Of a stretch of DNA of 64,000 nucleotides, positions 1-8,733 are shown piece by piece. The notes beneath the pieces were generated by a model. That model did not search any database. It had not been told where the DNA came from and saw nothing but the letters and a program-made list of their open reading frames with translations. Source of the DNA: Ferruginibacter sp. (lineage in GTDB: Bacteria; Bacteroidota; Bacteroidia; Chitinophagales; Chitinophagaceae); contig NZ_JAQBNR010000073.1 in the NCBI RefSeq assembly GCF_028288465.1, positions 27,080 through 91,079 on the forward strand, in the 5' to 3' direction. A program made the translations under genes and the position numbers. The stretch's first letter is position 1; each line of letters opens with the position of its first letter.

Positions 1-243
1 CCTGTACCTGGCGGAGAAAGTTTTAACCAGCTTTATCAGCGAGTAAAACTGTTTATTACAGCTGTAATTAATTCAAGTCATTCGGCTGCATTAATTATAA
101 CACATGCAGGGGTTATCCGGGCCGCAACCACCTATATTCAGCAAAGTGGACTTAAAGATGCTTTCGCGATCAGTTGCGAATATGGCTGTGTAACAAAATT
201 TGAATTGAATGATCTGGCGGAACAGGTGAATATTCTTCGTTAA
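1..243 (+). CDS. Histidine phosphatase, C-terminal part (alpha-ribazole phosphatase-like)
   Basis: Only the last 80 codons are in the window; the start lies upstream. The fragment opens with PGGESF and contains ITHAGVIR, which match the substrate-loop glutamate and the second catalytic histidine block of the histidine phosphatase (phosphoglycerate mutase) superfamily. The PGGES and THAGVIR pairing is typical of alpha-ribazole phosphatase (CobC), which removes the phosphate in the last step of cobalamin nucleotide-loop assembly, but other members of the superfamily share it. It converges on the thiamine operon. Family is well supported; the CobC assignment is tentative because the N-terminal RHG motif is not visible. 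Confidence 0.75.
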   Translation, partial: PVPGGESFNQLYQRVKLFITAVINSSHSAALIITHAGVIRAATTYIQQSGLKDAFAISCEYGCVTKFELNDLAEQVNILR

Positions 244-335
244 GAAAAAATATTGTACGCCTTGAAAATCAATATTGCAGTTTTTATTTTTACAATAAGT
301 ACCGGATAAAATATTTCCCCCTCCCGCAAATAGAT

Positions 336-1055
336 CTAAGCAGCTATATTTATTTTAATCATACTGAATTCAAGAAAGTTAAAAAGTAATAAACCATCAT
401 TGCTATACTTATCTAATATAATTTGAATGGTGGTGCCAGCCATGTAAATACCAATTATGCCGGGAACAAAACCCAGCACACCAATTTCACTGCAGCTTGG
501 TACATCTTCAGGGTTGGGTGGTTCGGGATAAATATCCCTTAAGTTTTTACTATCCTTGTAATTAAACACCGCCAACTGTCCTTCAAATTTTAAAATGCTT
601 CCATATACCAGGAGCTTGTTCAGTTGTAAGCAAACATCGTTTACCAGGTAGCGGGTCAAAAAATTATCCGAACCATCCACTACAATATCAAACTGTGCAA
701 TAATATTTGCTGCATTTGATTCCTCTAAGCGTTCTTTAAAAACAATGCAGGACACATTTGGATTGGAAGCATTGATTTTTTGTGCTGCTGCTGGCGCTTT
801 GTATTTACCAATATCTTCAGCAGTATATAATATCTGGCGATGAAGGTTATGTATCTCTACCTTATCAAAGTCAATGATACCAATGGTTCCAACGCCTGCC
901 GCTGCCAGGTATTGCAGCACAGGGCAGCCCAGTCCGCCTGCTCCTATTACCAACACCTTTGCCTGTTTGATTTTTATTTGCCCTTCAGCGCCAACCTCCT
1001 CCAGCATCAATTGCCTGCTGTACCTTTTTATTTCTTCTATTGTGAAATCTGCCAT
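336..1055 (-). CDS. thiF: ThiF/MoeB/HesA-family adenylyltransferase for sulfur carrier protein ThiS
   Basis: 239 residues, an E1-like enzyme that adenylates the C-terminal glycine of ThiS before sulfur transfer. The ATP-binding GAGGLGCPV motif is at about residues 38-46, followed by the expected acidic/Arg segment (IDFDKVEIHNLHRQ) and VDGSDNFLTRYLVND, the ThiF/MoeB adenylation core. The protein ends soon after PSCSEIGVLG and has no rhodanese domain. It is the last gene of the thi operon, 2 bases after thiH, which supports ThiF over MoeB. The family is certain; dual use for molybdopterin synthesis cannot be excluded. Confidence 0.9.
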   Translation of the reverse strand: MADFTIEEIKRYSRQLMLEEVGAEGQIKIKQAKVLVIGAGGLGCPVLQYLAAAGVGTIGIIDFDKVEIHNLHRQILYTAEDIGKYKAPAAAQKINASNPNVSCIVFKERLEESNAANIIAQFDIVVDGSDNFLTRYLVNDVCLQLNKLLVYGSILKFEGQLAVFNYKDSKNLRDIYPEPPNPEDVPSCSEIGVLGFVPGIIGIYMAGTTIQIILDKYSNDGLLLFNFLEFSMIKINIAA

Positions 1056-1057
1056 TA

Positions 1058-2167
1058 TTAAAATATTTTATCCCAGTCTTTCCAAACAGGTTGGTATCCA
1101 TTTGCTGTAATAACAGCGGCTACTTCGGCAGGGGTACGTTCATCACTTATTTCAAATTGTTCTAACGAATCTTCATCCACGCTATAACCACCGGGATTTG
1201 TCTTAGAACCTGCGCTCATAGTAGTAGTCCCGAGTTTCATAATATTATTCCGGAATATTTCAGTTTCCCGGGTAGATATTGATATCTCTACATCCTCATT
1301 CAATAACCGGTAGGCACTTAATAACTGCACCAGTTCTTTATCATTGATATGGTAGTTAGCAATATCCACTCCTTCTGCCGGACGTATGCGTGGAAATGCA
1401 ATCGAGTATTTTGTTTGCCAGTATGTTTTTTGTAAATAATCTAAATGCAAGGCACAAAAAAACGAGTCGGTGCGCCAGTCTTCCAACCCTAACAAAACGG
1501 CCAGTCCAATTTTGTGCATACCTGCCAACCCAATTCTGTCGGGGGTTTCAAGGCGGTAATAAAAATTTGATTTTTTACCCTTCACATGATAGTCCTTGTA
1601 TTTTTCTTTGTGATAAGTTTCCTGGTACACTAAAACAGAATATACACCGGCACCCTGCAATTGTGCATATTCATCCTGCGACAACGGTTGCACTTCAATG
1701 GAAATATTTGCAAAATGTGGTTTAATAATTTCAATGGCTTTCAAAAAGTAATCAACATGCACGGTATGGTTCGACTCGCCGGTGACCAGTAAAATATGGT
1801 TAAACCCATGTTGTTTGATAACGTTGATCTCCTGTAAAATTTCGGCAGCCGTTAATGTTTTGCGTTTTATTTTATTATCCAGGCTAAAACCGCAATAGGT
1901 ACAAATATTATTGCACTCGTTGCTCAAATACATGGGGGCAAATAGCTGGATGGTTTTACCAAAACGTTTTTGTGTAATCCGGTGACTTAGCTGTGCCATC
2001 TCTTCTACATAAGGTGTCGCTGCAGGTGAAATCAATGCTTTAAAATCTTCCAGTGTTCTGTGGGTGGAAGCCAATGCAGCTTCTACATCTTTGGAAGTTT
2101 TTGCGAGGATAGAAGCCTTCACTTCATCCCAGGAATATTGATCGTAAATGTCTCTAAACTGTTTCAT
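1058..2167 (-). CDS. thiH: 2-iminoacetate synthase ThiH (radical SAM tyrosine lyase)
   Basis: 369 residues, normal for ThiH. The radical SAM cluster motif CNNICTYC (CxxxCxxC) lies near residue 85, followed by GFSLDNKIKR as in ThiH and related biotin and thiamine synthases (BATS family). ThiH cleaves tyrosine to dehydroglycine and p-cresol, supplying the glycine imine for thiazole formation by ThiG. It lies between thiG and thiF. The use of ThiH rather than the oxygen-dependent glycine oxidase ThiO is common in Bacteroidota. The ATG start fits family length, with an 80-base gap after thiG. Confidence 0.95.
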   Translation of the reverse strand: MKQFRDIYDQYSWDEVKASILAKTSKDVEAALASTHRTLEDFKALISPAATPYVEEMAQLSHRITQKRFGKTIQLFAPMYLSNECNNICTYCGFSLDNKIKRKTLTAAEILQEINVIKQHGFNHILLVTGESNHTVHVDYFLKAIEIIKPHFANISIEVQPLSQDEYAQLQGAGVYSVLVYQETYHKEKYKDYHVKGKKSNFYYRLETPDRIGLAGMHKIGLAVLLGLEDWRTDSFFCALHLDYLQKTYWQTKYSIAFPRIRPAEGVDIANYHINDKELVQLLSAYRLLNEDVEISISTRETEIFRNNIMKLGTTTMSAGSKTNPGGYSVDEDSLEQFEISDERTPAEVAAVITANGYQPVWKDWDKIF

Positions 2168-2246
2168 GTGTTCCTATTAATTGTTTTTTGCCACATGTAA
2201 TTCGCCATTAAAAATGATAACAGTCTCTGTAAAAGTTACCTATCGT

Positions 2247-3026
2247 TTATTGGCTCATTTCATGTAAAAATTGTGTTAACGGGCTTGATGCAATGGCATG
2301 ATTAACTTTAGCTCCAAGCCTGCTTTCAAAGGCTATACGGCCCGCCTCCACAGCGAGTTTAAAGGCAATGGCCATTTGTAAAGGATTGCCGGCAATGGCG
2401 ATGGCTGTATTTACCAACACTGCATCGGCACCCATTTCCATAGCAACGGCGGCATCAGAAGGAGCACCAATGCCTGCATCAATAATTACGGGTACATTGC
2501 TTTGCTCGATGATGATTTGTAAAAAATCGAATGTCTTTAATCCTTTGTTGCTTCCTATCGGAGAACCTAAAGGCATTACAGCGGCGGTGCCTGCTTCTTC
2601 CAGTCGTTTGCATAAAACAGGGTCGGCATGAATGTAGGGCAATACAATAAACCCAAGCTTTGCCAGTTCTTCTGTAGCCTTCAATGTTTCAATAGCGTCG
2701 GGCATCAGGTATTTTGGATCAGGATGAATTTCTAATTTCACCCAGTTTGTTTCCAATGCCTCTCTTGCCAGTTGCGCCGCCAGCACTGCTTCTTTGGCGG
2801 TACGAACACCGGAAGTGTTGGGCAATAAATTGATGTGGGGATGTTGCAGGTGTGTCAGCAACAAATCAGTATCTGTTTCCAGGTCGACCCGTTTTAATGC
2901 TACCGTTACCATCTCTGATCCGGATGCCAACACGGCTTCTTCCATTTGCAAAGAAGAACCAAATTTTCCGGTTCCCAAAAACAGACGGGATTGAAATAGC
3001 TTATTCGCTATCGTTAACTGTTTCAT
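2247..3026 (-). CDS. thiG: Thiazole synthase ThiG
   Basis: 259 residues, full length. It shows the N-terminal SRLFLGTGKF block, the active-site lysine in WVKLEIHPDPKYL near residue 97 that forms an imine with 1-deoxyxylulose 5-phosphate, and the C-terminal DAGIGAPSDAAVAMEMGADAV phosphate-binding region of the TIM barrel. ThiG joins DXP, dehydroglycine and ThiS-thiocarboxylate to make the thiazole phosphate. The start overlaps the end of thiE by 26 bases, indicating tight operon coupling. Its partners thiS, thiF and thiH are all in the same operon. Confidence 0.96.
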   Translation of the reverse strand: MKQLTIANKLFQSRLFLGTGKFGSSLQMEEAVLASGSEMVTVALKRVDLETDTDLLLTHLQHPHINLLPNTSGVRTAKEAVLAAQLAREALETNWVKLEIHPDPKYLMPDAIETLKATEELAKLGFIVLPYIHADPVLCKRLEEAGTAAVMPLGSPIGSNKGLKTFDFLQIIIEQSNVPVIIDAGIGAPSDAAVAMEMGADAVLVNTAIAIAGNPLQMAIAFKLAVEAGRIAFESRLGAKVNHAIASSPLTQFLHEMSQ

Positions 3027-3642
3027 ATAAAAGGGTGTTTAATTGTTGCAGTAATAATTTTTTATCAGAATGATGTGTAATGATGCCAGACAGCGCCACA
3101 CCATAAGCACCTGTTTGCATGATGGCTGCTATGTCTTCCAACACAATACCTCCAATGGCATAAACAGGAACCTTCATTTGACGCTGGTTCAATCCTTCCA
3201 TAATTTTACTATATCCTTCCAAACCCAATACCGGGCTTAATTTTTCTTTGGTTGTTGTAAAACGAAAAGGTCCCAGTCCAATGTAGCTGCAGCCTTCATC
3301 AATACGTTTCAACACATCGTCCAACGTGTTGGCAGTACCGCCAATTATTTTATCGCCTGTAATTTTCCTTGCATCAGTAACGGGCATATCCTGTAAGCCA
3401 AGATGTACACCATCAGCGGATATTTCCTTTGCAATCTGCGGATGGTCGTTGATGATAAACGTTGCGTTACAGGAAGCGCAAATTTCTTTCACTTGTGCTG
3501 CCAACGCGTTTATTGCTGCCGGTGTGGCGTTTTTAAAACGAAGTTGTATCCAGTTGCAACCTGCATCCAGCGCCTGTTGAATATTATTTAATTGTTTAAC
3601 TTCGGTAGTGCCTTGTGATATGTATTGTAGTTTGCTAAACAT
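3001..3642 (-). CDS. thiE: Thiamine phosphate synthase ThiE
   Basis: 213 residues. ThiE couples HMP-pyrophosphate and thiazole phosphate to thiamine phosphate. Diagnostic segments are WIQLRFKNA near residue 32, the FIINDHPQIAKEISADGVHLGLQD segment, IIGGTANTLDD and YIGLGPFRFTTTK, followed by YAIGGI near the phosphate-binding site. These match the TIM-barrel ThiE family in Bacteroidota. It overlaps thiD by 8 bases upstream and thiG by 26 bases downstream. This copy keeps the pyrophosphate-binding ND and Q residues and is more likely to be the true synthase than the shorter paralogue at 4369-4977. Confidence 0.93.
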   Translation of the reverse strand: MFSKLQYISQGTTEVKQLNNIQQALDAGCNWIQLRFKNATPAAINALAAQVKEICASCNATFIINDHPQIAKEISADGVHLGLQDMPVTDARKITGDKIIGGTANTLDDVLKRIDEGCSYIGLGPFRFTTTKEKLSPVLGLEGYSKIMEGLNQRQMKVPVYAIGGIVLEDIAAIMQTGAYGVALSGIITHHSDKKLLLQQLNTLLYETVNDSE

Positions 3643-4390
3643 GGTGGTACCCTAATAGTGTTTTATTACTTGATAAAAATTGTTCAATGTATTTTTTTGC
3701 TTTGCTACAGGAAGTCAATAAATCAACACTCAGGGCAAGGTTGGCAGTAATGGCTGCGGACAATACACAACCGGAACCATGCTTGGCATACATTTCGTCA
3801 TTATTGCCTTCCAGTCTTTCTATATCGTTTTGCGTGTATAAATAATCAATGCCCAATTCTTCTTTGTTGTGGCCACCTTTCAATAATACATTGCAATAAG
3901 CGGATAATTTCTTTGCTGATTCTTTTGCATTGGATGAAGGCATCAGTTGTAACACTTCATTGTAATTGGGTGTTATTAAAAATATTTTAGACAAAATTTC
4001 AATCAATGATGCTTCCTGCATTTGCTCATTCCAAAAGTTAAACCCGCTGCTCGATTTTATAACTGTATCCACCACAATTTTTATAGTAGTATCTTTTTGA
4101 TGGACATATGAAATAATACTGTTCAATACGCTTATATTTTCTATAATTCCAATTTTTAAAGCCTTTACATTGTACTGTGACAGCATGGTTTCAAGCGATT
4201 GTAAAATACTGTTTTCATCCTCCCAACGGATGGAAATAAAATCATTTTCTGTTTGTAAAGTCCGGGCAGTGTTAATGCCTACACCATATACTTTGTGCTG
4301 TTCAAATGTTTTGATATCTGCCAGTATCCCTGCACCGGCACAGGGATCAAACCCCGCTATGCTTAACACTACCGGTCTGTTTGCTTCCAT
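3635..4390 (-). CDS. thiD: Hydroxymethylpyrimidine/phosphomethylpyrimidine kinase ThiD
   Basis: 251 residues, ribokinase fold. N-terminal SIAGFDPCAGAGILADIKTF is the HMP kinase signature (usually SDPSGGAG; here DPCAGAG). LITPNYNEVLQL and the C-terminal HGSGCVLSAAITANLA anion-hole segment complete the family pattern. ThiD phosphorylates HMP and HMP-phosphate to HMP-pyrophosphate, the pyrimidine donor for ThiE. It overlaps the upstream TenI-like gene by 22 bases and thiE by 8. The serine-to-cysteine/alanine change in the first motif is a small deviation; the catalytic cysteine region GSGC is intact. Confidence 0.92.
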   Translation of the reverse strand: MEANRPVVLSIAGFDPCAGAGILADIKTFEQHKVYGVGINTARTLQTENDFISIRWEDENSILQSLETMLSQYNVKALKIGIIENISVLNSIISYVHQKDTTIKIVVDTVIKSSSGFNFWNEQMQEASLIEILSKIFLITPNYNEVLQLMPSSNAKESAKKLSAYCNVLLKGGHNKEELGIDYLYTQNDIERLEGNNDEMYAKHGSGCVLSAAITANLALSVDLLTSCSKAKKYIEQFLSSNKTLLGYHHV

Positions 4391-4977
4391 GCTTTTTGTA
4401 TTGCTTTAAATTGCTGAATACTTTCTCCGGGCTTTTGCCAGATTGCACCCAATATCGCTGCACCATTGAATTGCATCTGCTTTACTTGCTGAATATTTGT
4501 TACATCAATACCACCAATGGCAATCACTTTTGAAAGGTTTTTTTTAACAGGAAATAGGAAATCAGCTGGCATCGATGATGTATATTCCTGCTTGGAAATG
4601 CTGTTGAACACCGGACCGAAAAAAGTATACATAAAAGAAGCCGGCAAATCTTTATACGCCTCCTCCTGGTGAATGGAAGTGGATAAAATATGATTTGCCA
4701 TTTTCAACCGTATCAATGCTTCTTCACTCATTTGTTTTCTGCCCGCTTCTGTAAAATGTAGCCGTTTTATTCCATACCCAGTTGCAATTTCATGATGTTG
4801 ATGCAAGGCAATTTGGTGGTGATATTTTGAGTCTATCTTTTCAATTAAGCTGCTAATCTCATCAACAGTAGCGCCGGGTTTTCTCATATGCAATATTTCC
4901 AATCCTTCTTCAAACAATACATTGATGATATCGGTTTCACCGACTACAGCAGTTGAATTAGAAATTAGCACTAACAT
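4369..4977 (-). CDS. TenI/ThiE-family paralogue (thiazole tautomerase or second thiamine phosphate synthase)
   Basis: 202 residues with a ThiE/TenI TIM-barrel pattern: EILHMRKPGATVDEI near residue 28, the IALHQHHEIA segment where ThiE usually has a nucleotide-binding N-D pair, KRLHFTE, YTFFGPVFNSISK and KVIAIGGID. The lost ND pair (LHQHH) argues against normal ThiE activity and fits TenI-like proteins, which aromatise the thiazole tautomer. It sits between thiC and thiD in a tightly overlapping operon, and a ThiE with the expected motif is encoded at 3001-3642. The exact role is inferred, not proven by the sequence. Confidence 0.75.
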   Translation of the reverse strand: MLVLISNSTAVVGETDIINVLFEEGLEILHMRKPGATVDEISSLIEKIDSKYHHQIALHQHHEIATGYGIKRLHFTEAGRKQMSEEALIRLKMANHILSTSIHQEEAYKDLPASFMYTFFGPVFNSISKQEYTSSMPADFLFPVKKNLSKVIAIGGIDVTNIQQVKQMQFNGAAILGAIWQKPGESIQQFKAIQKAWKQTDR

Positions 4978-6828
4978 TTATTGATAAATTTCTTTTCCGC
5001 TATCAATAAATTCTTCACTTTTTTCCTGCATACCTTTTTCCGCAAAATCACGTATCTGTTGAGTTATTTCCATGGAACAAAATTTTGGTCCGCACATGCT
5101 GCAGAAGTGTGCAATTTTTGCTCCATCCGCCGGCAACGTTTCATCGTGAAATTCACGGGCTGTGTCTGGGTCGAGCGATAAATTAAACTGGTCATCCCAG
5201 CGAAATTCAAATCTTGCTTTACTCAATGCATTATCCCTGTATTGTGCGCCGGGATGGCCTTTCGCAAGGTCGGCCGCATGTGCCGCGATCTTGTAGGTAA
5301 TTACCCCATCCTTTACATCTTTTTTATTGGGCAGTCCCAAATGCTCTTTGGGTGTTACGTAACAAAGCATTGCAGTACCATACCAGCCAATCATGGCGGC
5401 TCCAATTGCAGAAGTGATATGATCGTAGCCAGGGGCAATATCGGTTGTTAAGGGACCTAAAGTATAAAAAGGCGCCTCTTTACAATATTCCAGTTGCTTT
5501 TCCATATTCTCTTTTATCAGGTGCATGGGTACGTGGCCCGGGCCTTCGTTCATTACCTGCACATCATGTTTCCAGGCAATTCTATTAAGTTCACCCTGTG
5601 TTTGTAATTCAGCAAACTGCGCTTCATCATTTGCATCCGCAATACTTCCCGGGCGCAATCCATCGCCCAGAGAAAATGATACGTCATACTGCTTCATGAT
5701 CTGGCATATGTCTTCAAAATGGGTGTACAGAAAATTCTCTTTATGATGTGCCAGGCACCATTTGGCCATAATGGAACCGCCACGGCTAACAATGCCGGTC
5801 ATACGCTTTGCAGTCATAGGAATGTACCGCAACAATACACCGGCATGAATGGTAAAATAATCAACGCCCTGCTCTGCCTGCTCAATTAATGTATCCCGGT
5901 AAATTTCCCAGGTTAGGTTTTCCGGACGGCCATCTACTTTTTCCAATGCCTGGTAAATAGGTACCGTTCCAATAGGCACAGGAGAGTTACGGATGATCCA
6001 TTCCCTGGTTTCGTGAATGTTTTTACCGGTAGAAAGATCCATGATATTATCAGCGCCCCAACGGCAGGCCCACACTGCTTTTTCCACTTCTTCTTCAATG
6101 CTGCTGCTAACAGCACTGTTTCCAATGTTGGCATTAATTTTTACCAAAAAATTTCTGCCAATAATCATCGGTTCCAGCTCAGGGTGATTGATATTAGCAG
6201 GAATGATGGCACGGCAGGCAGCCACTTCATCCTTAACAAACTCAGGCGTAATAATGCCTTTGGGGGTATTGGCTCCAAAACTATTACCAGCATGTTGCTG
6301 CGTCAGTAATTCGTACTGCCCGTTCAGTTTATGTTTAAGGCCATCAATGCGCTGGTTTTCACGTATGGCAATGTATTCCATCTCCGGGGTGATGATGCCT
6401 TTTTTGGCATAGTGCAACTGGGAAACATTGCCGCCTGATTTTGCACGCAAAGGCGCTTTGATGTGTTCAAAACGAAGTGCATTTAGGGAGGCATCTTCTT
6501 TACGTTCCCTGCCATAGGTAGAAGATACTTCTTTCAATTGCTCCACATCCTGTCTGTCCAGTATCCATTGCTCACGCAAACGGGGCAGGCCTTTTTTTAT
6601 ATCAATCCTTGCCTGTTCATCTGTGTAAGGGCCGCTGGTATCGTACACAATCACGGGGGCATTATCCTCCATTTTTCCACTGGTCAATTTGGTGGGAGAA
6701 AGGGTTATTTCCCTCATAGCCACTTTAATATTTTTATGCAGTGAACCTGCTACATAAATTTTTTTTGAACCTGCAAACGGTGTACAGGAAATGGTTTCCT
6801 GTACAGGTGCATTATCTGGTTTTTTCAT
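4978..6828 (-). CDS. thiC: Phosphomethylpyrimidine synthase ThiC
   Basis: 616 residues from the ATG at 6828; an upstream in-frame TTG would add 12 residues but has no family support. ThiC is a radical SAM enzyme that rearranges aminoimidazole ribotide into HMP phosphate. The unusual C-terminal iron-sulfur motif CSMCGPKFC (CxxCx4C) lies at residues 576-584. Other signatures include GNFGAN-type LVKINANIGNSAV, the FTIHAGVLLRY block, VMNEGPGHVPMH and YTLGPLTTDIAPGYDH. It is the second gene of the operon, directly followed by the TenI-like gene with no gap. Confidence 0.97.
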   Translation of the reverse strand: MKKPDNAPVQETISCTPFAGSKKIYVAGSLHKNIKVAMREITLSPTKLTSGKMEDNAPVIVYDTSGPYTDEQARIDIKKGLPRLREQWILDRQDVEQLKEVSSTYGRERKEDASLNALRFEHIKAPLRAKSGGNVSQLHYAKKGIITPEMEYIAIRENQRIDGLKHKLNGQYELLTQQHAGNSFGANTPKGIITPEFVKDEVAACRAIIPANINHPELEPMIIGRNFLVKINANIGNSAVSSSIEEEVEKAVWACRWGADNIMDLSTGKNIHETREWIIRNSPVPIGTVPIYQALEKVDGRPENLTWEIYRDTLIEQAEQGVDYFTIHAGVLLRYIPMTAKRMTGIVSRGGSIMAKWCLAHHKENFLYTHFEDICQIMKQYDVSFSLGDGLRPGSIADANDEAQFAELQTQGELNRIAWKHDVQVMNEGPGHVPMHLIKENMEKQLEYCKEAPFYTLGPLTTDIAPGYDHITSAIGAAMIGWYGTAMLCYVTPKEHLGLPNKKDVKDGVITYKIAAHAADLAKGHPGAQYRDNALSKARFEFRWDDQFNLSLDPDTAREFHDETLPADGAKIAHFCSMCGPKFCSMEITQQIRDFAEKGMQEKSEEFIDSGKEIYQ

Positions 6829-6924
6829 ACAAGTATTTTTAAATGAATTAATTTTTTTGACCAAAAGGCAGCTGCCTATTCAATAGCACCCTGATACTAT
6901 TGATTGCTCTTTAAGGGTAGGGGA

Positions 6925-7128
6925 TTATCCACCCTGCGTTGCTTTTATTACCAATACTTTATCACCAGTCTGCAGTACATAACTATCCCATTGCGTTTTT
7001 GGAACAACGGTTTCATTAACTGCTACGGCAATACCTTTTTGCTTTTCGCCAATCAAATCATTTAATATAATTTGAATGGAAGAACGCTCCTGAATTTGCT
7101 GTGTGTGATTGTTGAAAGTGATTTCCAT
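6925..7128 (-). CDS. thiS: Sulfur carrier protein ThiS
   Basis: 67 residues from the ATG at 7128, a ubiquitin-like fold protein ending in the required diglycine (VIKATQGG). The C-terminal glycine is adenylated by ThiF and converted to a thiocarboxylate that gives sulfur to the thiazole ring. GIAVAVNETVVPKTQWDSY is the typical ThiS centre. A longer in-frame ORF runs into the riboswitch and is not coding: the riboswitch occupies 7191-7258. It is the first gene of the thi operon. Confidence 0.93.
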   Translation of the reverse strand: MEITFNNHTQQIQERSSIQIILNDLIGEKQKGIAVAVNETVVPKTQWDSYVLQTGDKVLVIKATQGG

Positions 7129-7190
7129 TCCTTTTATAGATTTAATAACAAACTTTAGGAATGGCAGAATGTGGAAGTATATTTCTACTT

Positions 7191-7258
7191 TTCCCTTCGG
7201 CAGCATTATCTGCATCAGGTTCGCAGGGTATAATCTCAGCCTTAACGGCACCCCTAAA
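7191..7258 (-). promoter_or_regulatory. TPP riboswitch (THI element)
   Basis: Read on the minus strand the segment has GGGGTGCC, then GGCTGAGA, TACCCT, GAACCTGATGCAGATAATG and CTGCCGAAGGGAA. The CUGAGA and ACCUGAUC-type cores plus the closing GGGAA helix are the hallmark of the thiamine pyrophosphate riboswitch. It ends about 60 bases before thiS. By analogy it turns off the thi operon when TPP is plentiful; the mechanism (translation or termination) is not clear from the sequence. Confidence 0.93.
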
Positions 7259-7262
7259 GTCA

Positions 7263-7777
7263 GTGTAAAGGTAAATTTTAAAAACAAACGGAAATGCACT
7301 ACTTACTAACATAGTTTATTTTAGTCATTAATAAGGAGCTAGCTTTCTAATTACTTTGCATTGACCAGCTTATAATTATTGATTGGGTGCTCATTGTTCC
7401 CAGCCTGCGCCTGCCGCGTGACTTTTATAAGATCCATTTTAAAAGCGAAAGTTCAGGTCCGTTTCTGCCTGCCACCTGTCAATTATAGCAACTGAACGAT
7501 GAAATAACTGGAAAAGTAAACTACATATTACACGGAATGTTATACTAAGTATACGTATGGAGCCATATCAAAGGACAGTTATTTTGTGAAATGAACCAGC
7601 CACAAGTTTAATGAAGCCGGATACTAAAAATTTGAATCTGCTTAAAATTTTATGTTTATATTCATAAATAATTAACGATTCCCAATAATTAGCAGCTTTT
7701 ATCCGTCCCTATCTAATCTCTTGCACTTTTATTCCGAAGAAAATCAAGTCAAATTTTTTAACTTCAAAAAAGTAAAC
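7263..7777. other. Intergenic region between divergent thi operon and lipoprotein gene
   Basis: About 500 bases without a credible ORF. It should hold the promoters for both divergent units. On the minus strand a TATGTTAG near 7308 resembles the Bacteroidota -7 element (TAnnTTTG) for the thi operon. I see no RNA gene or repeat. Confidence 0.4.
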
Positions 7778-8638
7778 ATGAAAAAAGTAAACCGTTTGCA
7801 TTGCCTTGTGGTGATGCTGTCTCTTCTGAGTTTTACAGCTTGCCAAAAAGAAAAGAAAGATCCGGGCGTACAACAACAAATCGATCTAAACCCTTCAGAA
7901 AAAGTAACACTGCCCTCTGCCAATACACTTAGCAGCCGGGAAATCCCGAATGACTACAATACATTTTATGGTGCGGAAGTGCAGATGGGCAGCGGGCATG
8001 CCCGTACATGGATAAACATTAGCAGAACCGGTGATGTTCCACTGGCCATGGGAATTGAATTCATTGCAACGGCATTAGACAAACTGCCAACCGATGCGCT
8101 TGATTTTTCAGCCAGTACATTTAATTTAAAACTGCATCCAAAAGCAAAGGAGGTGACACCTTTTGATCACATCACTGTCAACTGGGAACCCGCAGGGCAT
8201 GAGCCTGCCGGAGTTTATGATGTACCACATTTTGACATGCACTTTTATAAAATTTCTGTCGCGGAGCAAATGCAAATCACAGGAATGCCCACTGCTGCGC
8301 CTTCCCCAGGCTATCTGCCAGCGTCCTATGTTATCCAGGGAGCTACAGTACCACAAATGGGAACACACTGGTTAGATCCTGCTTCGCCTGAACTTCCGCC
8401 CACATTTACACCGTTTACGCATACATTGATTTACGGTTCAAATAACGGACAGGTCATCTTCCTGGAGCCCATGATAACAAGAGCATTTTTGTTAAGTGGT
8501 AATTTATTTAGTACATCTTTTCCCCAGCCAACACATTTTTCGCCATCCGGAACAAACTATCCGACAGGATATAAAATATGGAAGAATGCAGACAACGGCA
8601 GGCATTATGTTGCTTTAACTGATTTCGTGTTGAGATAA
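7778..8638 (+). CDS. Secreted lipoprotein, DUF5602/TTHB210-like
   Basis: 286 residues from the ATG at 7778; an upstream in-frame start would place a charged stretch before the signal peptide. The N-terminus KKVNRLHCLVVMLSLLSFTAC is a lipoprotein signal with a lipobox cysteine at about residue 22. The body has FYGAEVQMGSGHARTWINIS and the histidine-rich PHFDMHFYKI segment, which I associate with DUF5602 (TTHB210-like) proteins found beside metal-related genes in Bacteroidota. No catalytic motif is recognised. Its function is unknown; histidine clusters could bind metal. It converges on a TonB-dependent receptor gene. Confidence 0.7.
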   Translation: MKKVNRLHCLVVMLSLLSFTACQKEKKDPGVQQQIDLNPSEKVTLPSANTLSSREIPNDYNTFYGAEVQMGSGHARTWINISRTGDVPLAMGIEFIATALDKLPTDALDFSASTFNLKLHPKAKEVTPFDHITVNWEPAGHEPAGVYDVPHFDMHFYKISVAEQMQITGMPTAAPSPGYLPASYVIQGATVPQMGTHWLDPASPELPPTFTPFTHTLIYGSNNGQVIFLEPMITRAFLLSGNLFSTSFPQPTHFSPSGTNYPTGYKIWKNADNGRHYVALTDFVLR

Positions 8639-8650
8639 CCCATCATTTAT

Positions 8651-8688
8651 AAAAAGAAGCTCTTAATTAATTTAAGGGCTTCTTTCAT
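8651..8688. terminator. Bidirectional rho-independent terminator
   Basis: An inverted repeat, AAGAAGCtCTTAA and TTTAAGGGCTTCTTT, with A/T runs on both sides. It lies between the converging lipoprotein and TonB-dependent receptor genes and can serve both. Confidence 0.7.
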
Positions 8689-8733
8689 TTAGCCGGGTTG
8701 ATCAATTCTATTCAATTGCATTTAGTTGACCGT

